Below are positions 34,744-44,945 of a DNA stretch of 64,000 nucleotides, piece by piece. Both the position numbers and the translations under genes were made by a program. Position 1 is the first letter of the stretch. Each line of letters begins with the position of its first letter. A model generated the notes under the pieces. That model saw nothing but the letters and a program-made list of their open reading frames with translations, ran no database searches and was not told where the DNA came from. The DNA comes from Zantedeschia hybrid cultivar (taxonomy: Eukaryota > Streptophyta > Magnoliopsida > Alismatales > Araceae), in assembly GCA_030544215.1 (NCBI GenBank), contig JARZZO010000005.1, forward strand, positions 81,187,024 to 81,251,023, in the 5' to 3' direction.

Positions 34744-35700
34744 ATCGATAACCATGGGGTTGAATCAAATAAAAAAAACATCTTCCCCCACAGGTACCAG
34801 CTACCTACAATTTTCTCTCCTTTAAAATTATCCTCCTCTTCTTCTTCTTCTTCTTCTTCTTCTTCTTCTTCTTCTTCTTCTTCTCAATGGATAAATTAAT
34901 TAAATCGGTCGGTGCTAACGGATCGATTCGTTTCGTTCTTCTCCCTGATCCGCCCCATCCCCCCGTTAATTTCTACCAGGATGATGTTCCCTTCGTTCGT
35001 TCTTTCTCCCGAATTTGTGTGGCTGATTGATGGATGATTGATCCGTGACCGTCCGTTCCTTAAGTTGTTGCAGCGCATGCAGTGGTGCCATAGCTGGCTC
35101 CCTCAGTACTGTAGATGCTATCTATCTGTCCTACTTGGCTTTGGGACTTGTAGTAGCAGTATCTTAATTCTTTCCTTTTCCCTTTTTCTTTTTCTTTCAT
35201 CCCTTTATTTGTAAATTAAAAGTGGATAGGGCTTTCCTCCATTTCCGTTCTTGTGGGGGTGTGCGTGCATCTGCTATGTTATTGTAACGTTTCTTAATTT
35301 ATGGGATTCGTTGACGTCTGATTAGATTAAATCGGTGTGAACATTCATGATTAAATGATGATTTGATAATAATGATTTTTAATTAGTTAATAGTAGCTAG
35401 TACAGCCTGCCTCCTCCTGTAACGTAAAGCCCTTTTCTCGTCACCACTATCCATTCCAAGATAAGTGTGTGGGACGTACGCTACTGGTTAGATCCCTTGG
35501 TCCGTTGATTGGCCTAGCAGGAGTTACTATGGATTTCTTTACCTTGGATATATTTTTTTTCTACTATGCATGGGCGCCACTCGATCGGAAGGGAGAGGAA
35601 GGAAGAAGGGGAGAAATTTAAAGAGAGAGATGCTTGCTGCACTCCAACAGTGCAGCACACGGCAGCAGGCCGTCTGATCTTAGGGATCGGATGGCCGGCT
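34744..35700 (+). other. Downstream region of RCI2, probably 3' UTR then intergenic
   Basis: No further coding is seen. It holds a CTT microsatellite (34834-34883). The 3' UTR end could not be placed. Confidence 0.45.
34834..34883 (+). repeat. CTT trinucleotide microsatellite in the presumed RCI2 3' UTR
   Basis: About 15-16 uninterrupted CTT units lie 90 bp after the stop codon. Confidence 0.9.
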
Positions 35701-35707
35701 ATATTCT

Positions 35708-35828
35708 TGTCACAATCTCTTTTATATTATTTGAAAGCTAGCACAGTAATTAGGGGTAACAGGGGAAGGGAAATTCGGCACAGCCGTCAAATTACACACG
35801 AACAAGGGAAAGTCGGTCTTTCCTGTCC
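35708..35828 (+). mobile_element. SINE-like repeat, copy 2 (B-box deleted)
   Basis: It matches 32015-32171 on both sides, but the roughly 30-bp stretch holding the B-box is missing between AAATTC and GGCACAG. It is therefore probably transcriptionally dead if the family is Pol III driven. Confidence 0.42.
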
Positions 35829-35971
35829 ATTCATGCCACAGGGTACGGACTCTCACTAGCTCTATGTGCCTCTTAACATGGATTATTTTTGAATTAGATA
35901 ATTGAGATATAATTTTTCTGATAATCAAACTTTTTTAGTAATGTCAACTGAAAAAGCGAAAGCATCAACAT

Positions 35972-36840
35972 AGGGTCCGTTTAGTTCTACGTAAAATGTA
36001 TTTGCTGAAAATATTATTCAAAGAAATCAATTTACAAGAAAAAGAAAAACATAATCTATCATTTGGCACTGGTAAAAATATTTTTTTGAAAAAAAATTCA
36101 TTCATTGTTTTTTTGTAAAATATTTTCTTAAAGATAGCACCACATATTTTTTTGTTTGTAAAAAAAGCAAAATCACATTACGGAATTACTAACATAGATT
36201 GACAATGTTGTTCGATCTTTACATTACAGGACTACTAACAAGATGTTTTCTGTCTCTAATTCCCTAGCCCACACTACTAAAATTCGAATGGCAGAGTCAA
36301 AGAAATTTTTTGTTTCTTTTTTTTGAAAAAAAATTTCTCAAGTTCTGACTACTAGAAAGAATCTTCACCAGCAACTCCAAACATCTAGACTACTAGAAGC
36401 AATCTTCAAAATCTTTTTCACTTGTCACAAAATTTTGAAAGAAATGGCAAGAGAGGCGGCAAACCTCAAACAGATAGGAGGAGGAGGGTATAGCTTGGCG
36501 CAAGCGAAGGAGATATAAGCCTAACGTTCAAAGATGAGAGAGACGAGGCACACGTGTAGAGGAGGAGAGCAGCACTTGCTACAGAGGCAGACGAGCAAGG
36601 AGATGAGCTGTGCGTGCAGAGGCGGAAGACAACCGCCCAGAGATGCCGTGGGGACTCGGGTAGGGGCAAGCGGAAAATTGCATTCGGACTTCTTAAAATT
36701 GGGAAAAAGGAGGGGTCAACGAATTTCTCTTTCCTGTGACCAAGATTTTTTAATGTATCACATAAATTACTTAAAGAAAAAAAAATCAAGAAAATTTTTT
36801 CATATGACTTATTTTACATCCAACCAAATGAACTCTTAAC
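35972..36840. mobile_element. Terminal-inverted-repeat element, PIF/Harbinger- or hAT-like (tentative)
   Basis: The left end reads GGGTCCGTTTAGTTCTACG and continues TAAAAT; the right end inverted reads GAGTTCATTTGGTTGGATG and continues TAAAAT. About 16 of 23 positions agree. GGGTCCGTTTGGTT-like ends are typical of plant non-autonomous DNA elements. The interior is AT-rich with no transposase. No clean target duplication was found. Confidence 0.38.
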
Positions 36841-36987
36841 GTATGTAACGTTAGGGGTGTCAATGGATTGGGCCCGGCATAGCCCGCACCCAGTCCAACC
36901 CGCTACTTTGCTTGGCCCAGTCCAACCCAGTCCGCGTAACTTTTACAAAGCCCATGGGGGCCCACGTGGCTCGACCCGGGCCGTTCC

Positions 36988-37074
36988 CAGCAGACCGTCA
37001 TCTGGGTGGCCAACCGTGACCGCCCCACCCCCAACTCCACCAGCGTCCTCTCCTTCTGCGACAACGACAGCCTC
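36988..37074 (+). pseudogene. Captured fragment resembling an S-locus-type (bulb-lectin) receptor kinase exon
   Basis: Reading from 36988 gives QQTVIWVANRDRPTPNSTSV then LSFCDNDSL. The WVANRD-P-N-S-LSF-NDSL pattern is that of the B-lectin domain of G-type lectin receptor kinases. Only about 29 residues remain before copia LTR G1 starts at 37075. The fragment lies inside the hAT-like element, so it may be a transduplicated host exon. Confidence 0.5.
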
Positions 37075-38319
37075 TATTGGATTCTTGTGTTTTTCGGGAT
37101 CGCAAACGCAACGGAAAAATAAAATTTAAACGACTGTGATCCATGTCCGTTTCAAATAATCTAAAATTGATTAAAACGGATAATCGGCGCGCGGATTCGA
37201 ATCCGCGTCCAAATACTTTCGTCGATGTGACACCGCCAGCTGCACAAACACTTGGCCTCTAGCGAAGTCCACGCAATCCTCCTCGCGGTAGATTTCCTCA
37301 CAATCCTCGTTCTTCACAGCCCACGAACCTTCGTCGTTCGCCGTAACGATCGCCACAATGTGTGGACGATTTCCCATCAACCGGGAGTTAGAGAAGAAGG
37401 CGGAGTTGTCTCTAGAGAGGGGAGAGAGTTGGGGCGCCAGAGAGAGAGAGGGAGAGAGGAGAGGGCGGCTAGGGTTGAGTAGCAGCCTGGCCAGCTCAGC
37501 CCGTTCGCTACATTTTATATTAATCGCGCGATTTTTCATAAAAACCCCTAGTTAAATATAAAATCCACTTTTAATCCATCGCCTTGAGAATCTTTTGCAT
37601 GTGACCCTCTAGGACCAATTACCAGTCCGATTAATGGCCCAATATGCTCAGTAATTCCTCATTGACTCAATTATATTAATTAATTAATTGACCAAATTAA
37701 TGTCGCACATTGAATTCTGTCGGGCCTCCGATCACGTTGGGTGCTAAGCAACACCGCGTGAACCCGGAAGGTATTAGAGTTATGCAACCTACTTTTGGAA
37801 CCTTTCCGTCGACAGTTACCCTGTGAATATAGTCTTTCATTCGCACAATGCTCTCGAGTCAACTCAGGATATGGTGTATCGTCAAATCCTAACCGGTCGG
37901 CTCACTTGGACCGGATGCTACCGTATAATATCGAAAAACTCTTTTCCCGATATTATCGTCTACCCTGATTAGATATTCCTACGCATCCTTCCTAAAACAT
38001 TCTCTCTCTTAGTACCGAGAGCAAATGATTTCTTATTGACACTTAATTCTCTTCAGCGGTATTCCACTATACCCAATCCTTAGCTGTTTAGTATCCTGTG
38101 AATAGAGATCCGTAAACTAAGGTCAAGGCACAGAAGCCACTAACAAGGTGTCCTTAGTGTCTCAGGTCCGAAGACCATCCACGCAACTGCGACAATAGAA
38201 TCAAGTTGGTTGACAGTAAGGTACTATACCATCCAGCGATTCAGTCGGATCAATTCAGTGAACTCATTCTTTAATGAGCACATATATATTCTCCTTAGTG
38301 TCTTCACACAAGTGACTAT
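37075..38319 (-). repeat. Copia LTR fragment G1 (same family as C1)
   Basis: The reverse complement matches the C1 LTR from its end (TATTGGATT here against TGTTGGGATT) to about four fifths of its length. It is interrupted at 38320 by Tat LTR E. Coding-like ORFs at 37171-37539 are LTR sequence. Confidence 0.75.
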
Positions 38320-39671
38320 TGTGAGTGCTTAAAATGAGTGTGTGATTATCATGAAAGATCTATGTTGTTTAAGTGTAAAATAAACTTATTAAAAAGAAAC
38401 TACGTGAAGTGATCGCCAGAAACTTTTGACTTAAAAGTTTCAAAAGAAAGTTTTTGATCGCCTACCTGTTTAAACGTGAGAAATGTTGAGTCATTGATTC
38501 CCCCTCTTCAGCCGGCTGAAGAAAGAGAGCTCTTCCTTTTCTTTGTTCTTACTGTTGAGGTTGAAGTTGAGGATCATCCAGAGTCTTTGACTTGCTTGTT
38601 TTCCTCTCCGTTTTGATTCTCCTTTGCAGCTTGCACGAAAACAGAAAGAAGAATGAAGAAACAATGAGAATTTAAGTAAAAGTAGTATCCATTCTAATCA
38701 AAGTTTTAAACATGCAACTAAACAGAAGACTCACTTGTTGGGATGGTCTTTGAAACCCCTTTATCAAATAGGTTTTGAAAATGATGCTGTGTTGTGTGTG
38801 TTGCATGAAGTGATGATGAAGAATGTAGAATTGATGAAGATGTGAATATGAAAAGTGCAGAAATGAATTGAAACACTTATGCCGAATGGATGAAGTCTTG
38901 AATTGGATGAAGAATGGACGCCGACTTTTGGAAGCAGCAGCACTTCGGCGTTTGAACGTCGTTGCTTCGATCTTCAATCACTAACTCTGATTCTAACTTT
39001 TATTCAACTTTTTTTTTAACTTTCAAGATGCAAGGTATTTATAAAGTTCTTCTGCGTCCGCAGATTTAAATGGAAAAATCTTAAGATTTATCTATCTTAA
39101 CTAACAGATAAATACAGATTAATTTATCTTTATCTGTAATTATCTAAAACGCGTCCACCATGGCTGACGCATTTCAGATTGATTAAGATAAAGATAAACA
39201 TCCGGAAAAAACTTATCTTTATCTGTATTAGCTAAAACGCGTCTACATGTATAGACGTCTTTTACACTAATTAAGATAAGGATAAACATCCGGAAGAGAA
39301 GTAGAAATAGCTTAGGAAACCTAAAACGCGTCATGTCTCACAGACGCCCTTTAGCTAATTAATCAATTGATTAAAATTTAAATTTAAACGTTAAAATAAG
39401 AATAAACTCTAAATGGCGTCTACATAAGTCGACGTCTTTTAGACTTCTTCATATTTTAACTGAAATTTGAGTTAAAATCAATTTAATTGATTAACTTAAA
39501 CATGTCTGTTTGACCCGACACTCAAAAAAGATCAATAAAAATTAACCAATGATTAAATATCAGACCATTCTGAGGCATTATTATATGATATGAAATTTAC
39601 TCAAAATGATGTCAAAATTAGCGTGTCTACAGTTGCCTCACCTTGGCATCGTCTTTGCAAGGGAGTGAAAT
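38320..39671 (-). mobile_element. Tat element E: 3' LTR plus 40 bp of internal sequence, otherwise deleted
   Basis: The LTR spans 38320-39631 (TGTGAGTGC at the left, GTGTCTACA at the right in plus orientation). It is 1312 bp and clearly homologous to, but more diverged than, the LTRs of B. Bases 39632-39671 match the internal sequence beside the 3' LTR of A and B. The rest of the element is missing; copia sequence starts abruptly. Modules occur at about 39148-39178, 39233-39264, 39320-39353 and 39412-39443. Confidence 0.82.
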
Positions 39672-39931
39672 GAAATCCCACTTAAAAACTACCGACTAAG
39701 AATCTATTTGTGTGTGACCTTCTAAGCCCATTAACCAGTCCAATTTTCAGCCCGTTAAATCTAATAACTAGTTATTGACTTATTGTAATTAATTAATATT
39801 TAAATATTAACTAATTACTTAACCAAATTAACATCTCATGTAAATTCGGTCGGACTTCCGATTAAGTTGGATGCCAAGCAATACCGCATGATCCCAGAAG
39901 GTAATGAGGTTCAGCAATCCACTCATGGAAC
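39672..39931 (-). repeat. Copia LTR fragment G2, left part
   Basis: The reverse complement matches the C1 LTR near its distal third (GTGTGACC, then the GATGCCAAGCAA block). It is cut at 39932 by G3 and resumes at 61311. It overlaps G1 in LTR coordinates, so it is a second LTR rather than the remainder of G1. Confidence 0.7.
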
Positions 39932-40260
39932 TGTTAGAATTGGGTAGCCTCAAAGCCAATCATTGTACATTCTAGTTCAAATTATTAATAAAGTCAATTA
40001 TTTCTTCATTTATAGTTCTCGCAAATTAACTATCGTAATGAAGGTCCGTAGACAAATGTATGGGATATTGAATCATGATGAGATCATGATAATGAGATCA
40101 ATATCCTCAGTCAATTGTCTTAAACAGTTCTCGATCATAGGATATTTGAGATGGACATTAAATATCCGATAAAATCGACACAAGTTATGTCTGCTCATGT
40201 GATGAGGGTGAATGATCTCACATTCACTCGTGTGGTGACACTAAGACAAACATGTGGGTG

Positions 40261-40265
40261 CTCAT
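40261..40265 (+). repeat. Target-site duplication of element B, left
   Basis: CTCAT directly precedes the LTR and is repeated at 60064-60068. In the C1 LTR the same site reads GGTGCTCATTGGTGAATGAG uninterrupted. Confidence 0.9.
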
Positions 40266-41580
40266 TGTAGGTGCTTAGAATGACCGTGTGATTAACATGA
40301 AATATCTATGTTGTTTAGTGTAAACTAACCTATTAAAAACAGCAACTAAAGTGCAGTGATCGCCAGAAACTTTTAACTAAAAAGTTTCAAAAGAGATATG
40401 ATCGCCTACCTTTCAAACGCGGAAGATTGAGTCCTTGGTTCCCCTTCCTCAGCCGGCTGAAGAAAGAGAGCCCTTTCTTTGCTTTTTGTTCTTGCTGTGG
40501 AATTTGAGGTTGAGGATCGTCCAGAAGTTGTGCTTGATTTCCCCTTTTGATCTCTTGTTGTTGTTGAGTACAGCAGAGACAGAAACAGAAAACGAAGAAT
40601 TATGATGAGAATTTAAGTAGAAGCAATATCTGAACTAATCATAATGTTAAGCATATTTAAAACAGCAAACTTACTTTTTTAAATGGCTTTGAAACCCCTT
40701 AGATCAAGTAGGTTTTTGAAAGATTATGCTGTGGTGTGTGTTTGCATGAAGTGAATATAAAGAATGAAACTAATGAAGATGAAAAATTCAAATGCAGTAA
40801 TGAAAAACTTATGCCCAATCGGTTGAAGCTTTGAAAGGATGAAGATCTTGAAAGGGACGCCGACTTCTGAAAATGGCAGCGCTCCGGCGTTACGACGTTG
40901 TTGCTTCGATCTTCAAATCGCTATAACGCTGTGGCTCAACTCAATTCAATTCTCTTCTTTTTTTTTTTTACTCTTCAACATGCAGGGTATTTATAGGCAT
41001 TTCTTGCGTTCGAGATTAACATTTGAAAAACTCCGAATTTATCCATCTTAACCGACAGATAAATACTGATTAATTCATCTTTATCTGTAATTATCTAAAA
41101 CGCGTCCACCTTGGCTGACGCCTTTCAGATTAATTAAGATAAGGATAAATATCCCGGAAAACTCATCTTTATCTTTATTAGGTAAAACGCGTCCACTTGT
41201 GTAGACGTCTTTTAGACTAATTAAGATAAGGATAAACATCCGGAGGAGAAGTTAAAACCATTTAGGAAACCTAAAACGCGTCGACATTCACAGACGCCTT
41301 TTAGTTAATTAATTAATTAATTAAAATTCAAATTTAAACGTTAAAATAAAAATAAACTCTAAATGGCGTCCACTTGGGTAGACGTCTTTTAGAATTCTTC
41401 ATATTTTAACTCAAATTTGAGCTAAAATCAATTCAATTGATTAACTTAAACATGTCTGTAAAACCCGACACTTAAAAAGATTAATAAAAATTAATTAATG
41501 ATTAATTATCAGACCATTTCGAGGCATTATTGTATGATATGAAATTTACTCGAAATGACGTCAAAATTAGCGTGTCTACA
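40266..41580 (-). repeat. 3' LTR of element B
   Basis: 1315 bp, CCTACA/TGTAGA ends in element orientation. A TATA box (TATAAATA, minus strand) lies at 40995-40988. Modules lie at 41097-41128, 41183-41214, 41271-41304 and 41359-41392. Confidence 0.93.
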
Positions 41581-42783
41581 GCTGCCTCACCTTGGCATCG
41601 TCTTTGCAAGGGAGTGAAATGGAATGGAATGTACTGAAAAGGTGATGCCAAAGTGTGATGAGACATGCTCTTAACATCACATGACTGGAATTTTTTCTCA
41701 AAATCATCAACGAAGATAGCTCAAGGAGATCAATGGAATTAATCCTGTCTGGATGAAGTAGACAAGGAAATAAAATAAGGTCGATCAACCTCCTCGGAGT
41801 GGGAAGTACCCCAGGTCGTAGACACTGCAGGTTTCATCATAGGGAGCGTTTGCCAGCCAATGTGGACGTGCTACAGCCATGATGGATCTTTAAAAGAAAA
41901 CAAGAATATCGGATAAAGAATCCAAGAAAGGATAGAATTCCAAGGATATCTTCAAGCGAACCTCAAAGATAATCAAGATACTCAATTCGGAATGGAATAT
42001 TTCATATCATGTTGGAGTTATTTGATTAATGGTCTGAAACTTAATCAGTAATTAATTCTTATTTCAATAATTTCAAAGTCCTACATGATACATGCTGGGC
42101 TAAAAGAAAAATATAAAGTCAAATAAAATACAAATTAATCAAGGATAATATTGTTAAATTGTCATTAATGAGTCAAGATACCAATTCTTGTAATGCAGTG
42201 CTAAGCCAAAGCTCGTTTATCCACGCACTGTTTCACAAAAGTGGAACCATCGTCCCCACTAATTAACAATCCAACGGCCTATCCATGCGATTAAGAATCC
42301 TCTGGAATTATCACTGTTTTTGTTGAAGGGGAACTTAAATTCCAGTTTCATCAAAACCACAAGGTCCTTGATATACTCTAATAAATATTTATCATATAGT
42401 AATGCGAATGCTTTACATAGAAGAGTACAAGGATAGAAATAACCGTCTTTTTAGCCACGGTCGGGACTTGAATTCCACAATGGGATTTTCTTGATATTTC
42501 CAGCTTTGCTCAGGCTTTCTTGAATTTTCTGCAATCAAAATTATTAGTTCCAAACAACTATTCAATTTAAACATTAAAATCACAGGATTTCGGGAAAATA
42601 GCAGAATTGCTAAAACGCGTCGTGTCGCGCAGACGCCATTTAACTTTGAAACGCGTCAGGTATCCTAAACGCCTTTTACTCACAGAAACAGGTTTCTGGT
42701 TGTTCTCTACCCGAACTCCAACTCTATCAATGCACATCCCTTTTCCAATCCGGAAAAGGTCTACTTAGGATCGCAATCCCTTT
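41581..42783 (-). other. 3' non-coding part of element B
   Basis: It is colinear with 16706-17908 of element A. It contains two adjacent modules (42609-42640 and 42645-42672) upstream of PMD2. No gene is visible. Confidence 0.6.
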
Positions 42784-42791
42784 TATATAAA
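42784..42791 (+). promoter_or_regulatory. TATA box of PMD2 (element B)
   Basis: TATATAAA lies 136 bp upstream of the ATG, at the same spacing as in element A. Confidence 0.6.
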
Positions 42792-42926
42792 CACCCTTAG
42801 GTTATTTCCAAGCAATCCTATCATAATCCAAAGATCCAAAGGAGAGTTTTCTTCCAAATTTTCAAGGTTTCTTCAAGGTTTTCAAGCTTCCCAAGCTTCA
42901 AGAAGGAGGAACTCCGAAAAAGAGAG

Positions 42927-44313
42927 ATGGATTCCTCAAACAAGAAGATGAAGATGTCTCTAGAGAAGTTTGCAGATATAGAGAATCATCTCAATGGAAG
43001 AAATCTCAATCTTCAAGTAAGTTCAATCAACTTTCTTTCATGTTCTTCATGCTCTTCCATCATGCTCTTCATCAAACTTCATCAAGCTTCCTTTTTTATC
43101 TTTCTTTCAGAATTACCCCATGTTTCCTGGCCCAAGAAAGTTCACGTCTCTCCCTTGGATTCGTAAACTTGCAAAAAGTGTCAAGCTTTCTATGCAAGTG
43201 TTCATATCCAAGTGGGATCTTCAAGGACTTGTAGTGCTCGCTAAGAATTACAAAAGTGCGAACGTAGACTGGGCGGCTATGGGCGTCTTGATCGAGTGGT
43301 GGCATCCCCAAACTCATACGTTCTTCTTCCAAGACTTCGAGTGCACAATCCTTCTAAAAGAGGCGGAACTTCTATTAGGTCTCCCGAAGATCAGAGATAA
43401 CAGAGACAAGATAGCCTTGACAAAAGAGAGAATCACCGGTCAACAGTTATTGACATTGATCATGAAGGATCCTTCAGAAGCTAAATGATGCCTCACGAAG
43501 AAGGAGATCAATCTCGCAAAACTAGCCGAGTGGACTCTTTATGAAATTGAAGATTTAAGGGAGGATGAGGCAGAGGATGTAACGAAAGCTCTCGTTACAT
43601 GCCTTGCCGGTGCCTTATTCTTTCCTGCACAGGATAACATCTTGGAAGACGATCAAATTAGTGCTATTTGCGCAATTTTCGAAGGTAAATCCATTAGCAC
43701 TGCTCTCTTAGCATATCTCTACAGTGGACTTTCTACAGCTTCTGTGGGTCGTCCTCCATATGGATGCATGCTACTCTTTGCCTTGTGGGTTGAACTTCAC
43801 TTCAAATTCGAACATAGCAAGAAAAGGCCTCTGAATCCATCTCAGATCTTCTTGAATAGTCCAATTCATTGCATTGCTAATATTGTAAAGTTCAATGAGT
43901 ACATGGTCAACAAGGTTCCAAAACTCAAGACCCGAGCCGATTGGAGAGAGTATTTGAAACTCATGACATCCGACATATTCGACTCGTCTCCGCTTGCTCT
44001 TGTTGGAAAACCAGTTTGGGTGCGCCGCACAGCAGGAGCAGATCTCAAGTTAATCGGAGCCACTGAGTTTGTGTTGTACAATCCACACCGGTGCCTTACT
44101 CAACTTAGCTTGGCTCGTCGCGAGTTCCCTGAATTCTCTCCTACACTCCCAATCAAGAAGCGCGACTTGGAATCCGATGAAGATTATGAAGCCATACAAA
44201 TCATCATTACTCTATGGAATCTTGGCTTTAGTTATCGTGTAAGATCCTCTAAAGACAGAGATAAATGATTGAAATTTCCTTATCTTAAAGGTCTTCATGA
44301 TATTCTCCCTTGA
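42927..44313 (+). pseudogene. PMD2 antisense gene of element B: plant mobile domain-like, two exons, two in-frame stops
   Basis: Exon 1 is 42927-43016 (30 codons, MDSSNKKMKMSLEKF), then a GT-AG intron, then exon 2 from 43111 (NYPMFPGPRKF). The mobile-domain pattern WWHPQTHTFFFQDFE...EAELLLGLP is intact. The frame is interrupted by TGA at 43486-43488, which element A shares, and by TGA at 44266-44268, private to B (Gly in A). The original end is at 44311-44313. The rest of the frame is well conserved between copies, about 90% by eye. A roughly 187-residue protein would be made if the first TGA is real. Its role is unknown. Confidence 0.75.
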
Positions 44314-44945
44314 GTGTCCTTTGTCTCTCTTTGATTTTGATGTAATAAAAATTGATTCCATTGAATAAAGAACGATTTTTCATGTCTTAGAATCTTTCCC
44401 CAACTTTCTGTGATGTGCACATGATTTTTCCTTAAGTAAAAACCTGATTTTTCCTGAAAATTCAATAATTCGGGTTCTGTAAAATGTAAAATGCGTCCAC
44501 TCAGAAAGACGCCTTTCAAACTAAATTCTTTTCCAGAAATTCAATTTAATCCTCAAAAACCCGATTTAAGCTTAAAACGCGTCTACCTGTATAGACGCCT
44601 TTCAACTCTCTCTCCTACTTTTCCCAGGATTCTGCCATTAATTCCATGATTAATTCCCTAAAATGCGTCCAGTAACCAAGACGCCTTTCATGATTTTCCT
44701 GTGTACGGCTCTGAACAGAACATGAAACGCGTCTACCCATGTGGACGTGTTTCAACCAATTCAAACAGTTGTCCTTTGCCGCCTCAACTTATGCGCCTTA
44801 AAACGCGTCTTCCTGAGTCGACGCCTTTCACCCTTTTCGTTACAGACCCGCGAAGGCCCTCCTTTCTTCCTCACTTTCTCAAAAATTTCCTCTCCCTCCA
44901 CCGAGCTCCGGCGATCTCTCCCTCAAAAACTCCCTCTCTAGAGCT
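44314..44945 (+). promoter_or_regulatory. Presumed PMD1 promoter region with five inverted-repeat modules (element B)
   Basis: Modules at 44486-44520, 44572-44605, 44659-44690, 44722-44756 and 44798-44831 are spaced about 70-85 bp apart. It mirrors 14531-15194 of element A. No obvious TATA box is seen. Confidence 0.5.

Noticed and set aside
39632..40265. E and B as one element with three LTRs
   Set aside because: E and B are separated by copia LTR sequence, E is more diverged, and B has its own perfect target duplication.
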